DNA of 64,000 bases from Muricea muricata (taxonomy: Eukaryota > Cnidaria > Anthozoa > Malacalcyonacea > Plexauridae), in NCBI GenBank assembly GCA_963855995.1, contig OY979717.1, positions 15,091,460 to 15,155,459 on the forward strand, read 5' to 3'. Shown here in pieces: positions 59,443 to 64,000 of the stretch (position 1 is its first letter; the number at the start of each line of letters is the position of its first letter). The position numbers were made by a program, and so were the translations under genes. The notes under the pieces were generated by a model, which was not told the DNA's origin, did no database searches, and was given only the letters and a program-made list of their open reading frames with translations.

Positions 59443-60421
59443 TTAATCACGCGTTCCTTCAGCCAGTCTATGTACATTTTGCTTAATTTGTGACAATGTC
59501 ATATACTCAGAATGTTCAATTGCATTCACTATGAGAATTGTAGTATCAATTGAACAAGAGTTCACCCACGTCTTCCCGTTCATTCCTACCGTGGACTCGA
59601 AAGAAAACACTTTCCCAAGAACTTTAAGAACTGCGCTATCTGGATTAAGCAACCTAAACATTAAACAAAATAATACATAATAGTTTGACATATTTTGATT
59701 TCTTTTTAAAAAAAAAGAGATTTCAAACTTTATGTTTCATTTATAAACACGAATATTGAACCAAAACGGTGCACATATATTACAAATTAATGAATTTAAA
59801 TATTAAACAGCACACTGTTAGCCAAGAAATCTATGTGATGAAATTGAATGTCTTTCAACTTTTTATTTATCATCAAATTAAACTGCATATCTACAGATCA
59901 TGTGGTATACTATAATGTTGTGGTCATTTTAATTTTGATATATTGTCAAAATATATCGCGGACAATTCTTGAGACAATGTATGTGAACAATCTTATGCAA
60001 AACACACGAAGCATACGAGTCAATAACAAACTTTTGAACTTATAACAAAATTTTAAACCATTTATATTTTGTGAAAAACCACTCAGGCAATTTTTGGCCC
60101 GATTTCATGCACATGTTTAAGTACTTAAAAAGTCAATTACTGTGCAAGGAACAGCTAACGTATGATATAACACATGCTGTATATCAGCAACACATAAGTG
60201 CGACAGGACACTACAAACTACAGTGTTTTGACGGTTTACATATATATTTATATATACACGTTTATTCCTTACTTTCTAGTTAATCCCAGTGAATGCGTGA
60301 AAAGAAATCCGTCTTTCAAAGGACCCATGCCATTTGCTTTACCACTTGTGTCCGTACATACTAACTCCGCTTCCATATCTTTATTAGCAACAGACAAACG
60401 ACCATACACTAGATCTCCAAT
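59443..60421 (-). CDS. EXOSC3: Exosome complex component RRP40, last two exons
   Basis: Two exons: 60421-60273 (149 bp, [20 protein letters not shown], then [20 protein letters not shown]) and 59653-59443 ([42 protein letters not shown], stop). Acceptors ATTTTAG and GTTTAG, donor GTAAGG; the junction splits an AAG lysine codon. The first piece is the end of the S1 RNA-binding domain and the second is the KH domain with the family GMNG loop. RRP40 is a cap subunit of the RNA exosome that guides RNA into the complex in nucleus and cytoplasm. The upstream exons (N-terminal and S1 start) were not found between 60422 and 64000 and are probably beyond the window. Confidence 0.93.
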
Positions 60422-61423
60422 CTAAAATATAATCATATAAGGTGTACATTATCATGCATGTACACAATACACACACACACACTCACACAAAATACGCATA
60501 AATTAAAACAAGTGTGCTGCAGGCTTGTTACCCGGCAGTTATTAAGCCGGATATATCAGGATTCGTTCGCATCTCTTGCTCTTGCTTGATGGTAGCAAGT
60601 CAGCTGCAAATTGTCAACCGGGTTGATGCAAGTTGATTCGCAAGTCTTTTTACTCACAAGCTCGATTCACAAAACAAAAATGGTTTCAAAAACGTGCAGC
60701 AAGTCTGCAAATATCAAGTTGAAGCCAACAGGCTTGATGCAACTTTATGACAAACTTGCATCGAGGCGGTAAAAGTCTGTGGCGTTTGTGGCTGTGTGAC
60801 ACATCAGAGAAAATTTTGACATTAGTCGACTGTCAAAGAACGTTGGCAGTAAGTCAGTAACAGTTTAGTTTGATTGACTTTGGCAGAGCTATTAAAATGA
60901 TCAACAAATTAGGTTTCACTTTTTGATATCTTGCTTTGATTAATTCTTCACATATGTTGGAATATGCGAGATGACCGCCATCTTAGAGAATTGGACAAAT
61001 TCTAATTACACTCATTAGATGACATCACAAGTTTGGAAAGCTTTCAATGCTGGTAATAAAGTAAGTAATAATTAAAGCTTAGGCGAAATGGGAAATTTTA
61101 CACTTTTGCCATAACCGAGTAATCACTAATAGGCCGTAGGATAAGCGTCCAAAAGATGCTTAGAAAACGTATTCCGTTGCACCCCTCGTGGAACTACATA
61201 ATTTTCACACGAATGGATAGATAAAAACTCACTTTATTAGAATCCGCTGCTCACGAAGCGAAACAGGTGCGCAATTGGGAAAAAAATTCCCTCCAAAGTT
61301 TGTTAATTTCGCGCTTTGAAATATTCGAACCACCATTGTTTTGGTGACAAATACGCATGTGCACATCAGCCAAACTCCCACTGCGCGCGCGCACAAACGC
61401 ACACGAAGTGCGAATTGCGTTAT
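60422..61423. other. EXOSC3 intron sequence, no further exon recognised
   Basis: A short (AC)n tract lies at about 60465-60490. The rest has no recognisable exon. Confidence 0.35.
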
Positions 61424-61669
61424 GGTCATGGCTTTATAGGATACCCTAAAGGTCGAAATGTCGAGAGAGCACTGGGTTTCTCACTGACTGGGACTGTATC
61501 TACTTCACCAAATTTAGCTAAAGCGCGAGCCCGAAGGGCGAGTAATGATTGTCGCGCCACGCGCTCCCTCTTTAGCTAAATTTGGTGAAGTAGATACAGT
61601 CCCAATGAGTGAGAAACCCAGTGCTCTCTCGACATTTTGACCTTTAGGGTATCCTATAAAGCCATGACC
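61424..61669. mobile_element. Palindromic element with 10-bp target duplication
   Basis: Arms of about 105 bp beginning GGTCATGGCTTTATAGGATA pair almost perfectly. The tip GCGCGAGCCCGAAGGGCGAG at 61523-61542 is the top of the stem. The direct repeat ATTGCGTTAT flanks the element at 61414-61423 and 61670-61679. The duplication length suits a Mutator-like mechanism; no transposase. Confidence 0.88.
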
Positions 61670-61726
61670 ATTGCGTTATGCAAAATAAATCATGGCTGGA
61701 GATATTTATAATATTCGGATATCCTG

Positions 61727-63055
61727 ATGTTTTATGCATTTTGATGGCGTTACGGAGCAATTTTGCAAAGTTACACGCCAAAGACTTAAGAAATGTCTTG
61801 AGTGTAGGTCCAAATGGGCCAAACTCAATTGTCAACAAGCTGAAATAGCTAAAAATTTGTATGAGAACATCGATGACGGATCTGTCACTTCATGGAGAAG
61901 AATCCTGACAGCATTAATTTAGAATGGTACCATCATATGAAATGCTGGAAGACATTTTGTGATGAAGGGAAGATCTGCAGACAACAGGAAAAGGTGAAGG
62001 AACTAGCTCTTAAGGCCCAACTTCTACCGAAGTATTACCTGTGGAAGTAGAGCCACCCTGCCACAAAGAAACGCGAATGTGCTTCCAGAGATATGTATTA
62101 TTTGTGGGACGCTTCTTGGTTTTCATTAGACAAGGTAAGGGCACTTTGATAGGTATATATACAGTAATTCTAGCATTATATGGACATGTAGATAACATTG
62201 CTATGAATATCCAGCCTTGTTATTACTAGGTAATTTGTTTAATAACTTTGTTTTAACACCAGGAAACAAAGAAGAGAAGAAGAACACCACTCATGTTGGC
62301 AGAAACAATTGATGCTGGTCTTTTATGTACAGCTGCCGAGAGAAAGAATGATGAATGGATACTTTTGCAAATCCCGGGGAAAGACTGTTATTGCTACTGA
62401 ATTGCTACTGCAATTCAGTTTCAATGTACGAGAAGTCCTATGATGTTTTCTGTAAGGGAGTAATAGAGACGGAGGTCATTGGAGATAAGAAAATAATGTA
62501 CCTGAAAGACATACTGGAGAAATATGTTACCATTGCTAAAGTCATCGAGAATGTGGATGCATCTAAATGTAGAGCTTTTAAACTCAAGCAATGACTGATG
62601 AAAAGCTACCCCCAACTTGTATTTCGTGTCCCTAAAATGAGAAACGTTAGTGAGATTGTATATGTTGAAAATTTGGATTCTCCTGAATTGGTTGAGGAAC
62701 ATAATTATGTGAAATAAGTTTGAAAACAAAGATGAAGAAAACTGTACCATTGATGATTACAATCTGAATTCTGACACAGAGACTGAGAAAAATTCTGAAG
62801 TTAATGAGTTACAAATTCTATACAATGCTGCAATGATTCTTCGTGAAAAGGTCCAAGAAATACCAAAACTAAATCTTCCTTGGCCACCACTGGCATCTGA
62901 TTTGACAATGGATAATGTGCAAAAAGTAGTTCCATGTGAACTTTATAATATGTTGGCTTGGACTTGCGGATTCTCTTCAAAGCCAACTTTAAGCGAGTAT
63001 GTGCCAATCGAGGGAAAGAACAACACCAAACTAACATCAATTGAAATTTAAGATT
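61727..63055 (+). pseudogene. Decayed copy of a multicopy cysteine-rich ORF
   Basis: Read through shifts and stops on the plus strand: a Cys/Trp start (CLECRSKWAKLNCQQAEIAK, about 61795), a second part with MKCWKTFCDEGKICR (about 61945), a CxxC block near 62085, LDAGLLCTAAERKNDE-like sequence near 62310, then SYDVFCKGVIETEVIGDKK (62430) and ILREKVQEIPKLNLPWPP, LYNMLAWTCGFSS (62830-62990). This set resembles a protein type that I recall as repeated many times in cnidarian genomes, without a named function; I cannot confirm it here. At least five interruptions make it inactive. It lies in the presumed EXOSC3 intron, opposite strand. Confidence 0.55.
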
Positions 63056-63365
63056 GCTATCCATGGAACAGACTTGTGATAGATGGAACACACAACTTAA
63101 ATTGAGCCAAACATATCTTGCATATGTAGCTATTCAATTATACGTTAAAGATTCAGAGGTTTTTTAAAAAATATAACTTAAAGTCTGGGACAAACTGGGA
63201 AACATTGTTGTGCAAAAATGTTTGTTGTATTATTTATATTCATGTTCTGCATTATTAATTTCTTTTTAAATCTATTGTTAATTTGTTTTTACAGTTGGTT
63301 AACACGAATATATGAATATTAGCACACACCCCTGCCCCGATTATCGATCGTAAACCGCCCCTGCA

Positions 63366-63714
63366 CAGGGACGCCGGAAAGGGGGGCACAGGGGGGGGGG
63401 CTCGCCCCCCTTGCCCTTTCTGAAGGGGGGCAGGGGGGGGGGCAAAAGTGCCCTTTTATAAAGTATACTTTATAATTGTATATATGTGGACGGAACTGTA
63501 TCATCTGAGCATTGTAAACCATTTATTGTTCACTATTTGTAGCGAAATTGTTACTACTGCATATAGATTTTTGATTTAAGAATTTATAGGAATTTCTTGG
63601 TTTACTGATTTGCGGGTTTACGTCGACCACTTTATAAGTATAATTCATAAGACCAAAGTTGCCCTTGCTGTCTGCATTGCCCCCCATTATCCTACCTTCG
63701 TTCCGGCGTCCCTG
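63366..63714. repeat. hAT-like MITE with G-rich interior
   Basis: The ends CAGGGACGCCGGAA and TTCCGGCGTCCCTG are exact inverted repeats of the CAGGG type used by hAT elements. Flanking 8-mers CCCCTGCA / CTTTTGCA agree only partly. Inside are several runs of 6-10 G (63380-63440), able to form G-quadruplexes on the plus strand. Confidence 0.75.
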
Positions 63715-64000
63715 CTTTTGCATCAAATAATAGGAAATCCTTTTGTTTTCCGCGACAATGGTTTTTAAGTTAAGCTAAGGTTTTAGTATAAATAATATTT
63801 AATTTGTTCCTTAATCATGGGAATTGTATATATATTTATTATTTATAGTTGTATGTATATTTATTTATCATTCGTCCTGTTTGATACAGGATTACAGGTG
63901 GGTTTTTACCTCGCACAAATTTGTATTGAATTAGAATGTTAAAACCAATATTTCAATAAATCAATTGATATAATTTAGCTTACAAGCAAGCAAAATTTTT
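63715..64000. other. No gene recognised
   Basis: AT-rich sequence without recognisable features up to the end of the window. Confidence 0.35.

Overview
The window is nuclear DNA of an AT-rich, repeat-laden animal genome, most likely a cnidarian. The reasons are intron-bearing genes with metazoan orthologues (TCEANC2, EXOSC3), single-exon genes for death-effector-domain (DED) membrane proteins, and a transposon mix of BEL/Pao, CR1-like LINE, Penelope-like, Helitron/Pif1-like and many palindromic inverted-repeat elements. The cnidarian assignment is inference from this mix; no marker gene fixes the species.

Host genes. TCEANC2 (minus, three exons, 14696 to 11857) reconstructs to about 213 aa. 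The last two exons of EXOSC3/RRP40 (minus, 60421 to 59443) lie near the right end. Three intact single-exon genes on the minus strand (31929-32852, 55748-56596, 57926-58792) encode one protein type: an N-terminal DED with an RxDL motif, a linker, a cysteine-rich patch, two membrane helices and a cytosolic-type tail. Two are recent tandem copies next to EXOSC3, and a 3'-end relic of a further copy remains at about 54560-54690. This DED-Cys-2TM family is the best candidate here for an undescribed system, because it would hold a death-fold adaptor on a membrane. Weak single-exon candidates sit at 4768-4846 (signal peptide exon), 20908-20941 and 34127-34352.

Mobile DNA. Positions 21168-28102 are a complete BEL/Pao retrotransposon (minus) with two 367-bp LTRs in which I see no difference and a 5-bp target duplication, yet its polyprotein frame is broken three times. 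From 37091 to about 47530 lies an old second BEL/Pao element. It is split by a LINE (37481-43207), which is split by a long-inverted-repeat DNA element (38901-41987), which is split by another LINE (39246-40762): four levels with readable junctions. A Penelope-like endonuclease fragment at 33545-33769 is followed by a hammerhead-ribozyme-like core, and similar cores occur at three other places. A Helitron/Pif1-type helicase tail, a LINE fragment and a decayed multicopy cysteine-rich ORF make up the rest of the coding debris.

Non-coding structure. Inverted-repeat elements of 150 bp to 1.6 kb fill much of 47.9-55.6 kb and recur elsewhere. Several unrelated stems end in a similar GC-rich tip of CGAG/CTCG type. 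Other repeats are a perfect 83-bp palindrome, a five-copy tandem array of about 187 bp directly beside the BEL element, a TA tract, minisatellites, an element carrying telomere-like TTAGGG blocks, and an unusual number of G/C homopolymers. Long stretches, mostly in the first 11 kb and at 16.4-20.9, 29.1-31.3 and 56.6-57.9 kb, show no recognisable gene.
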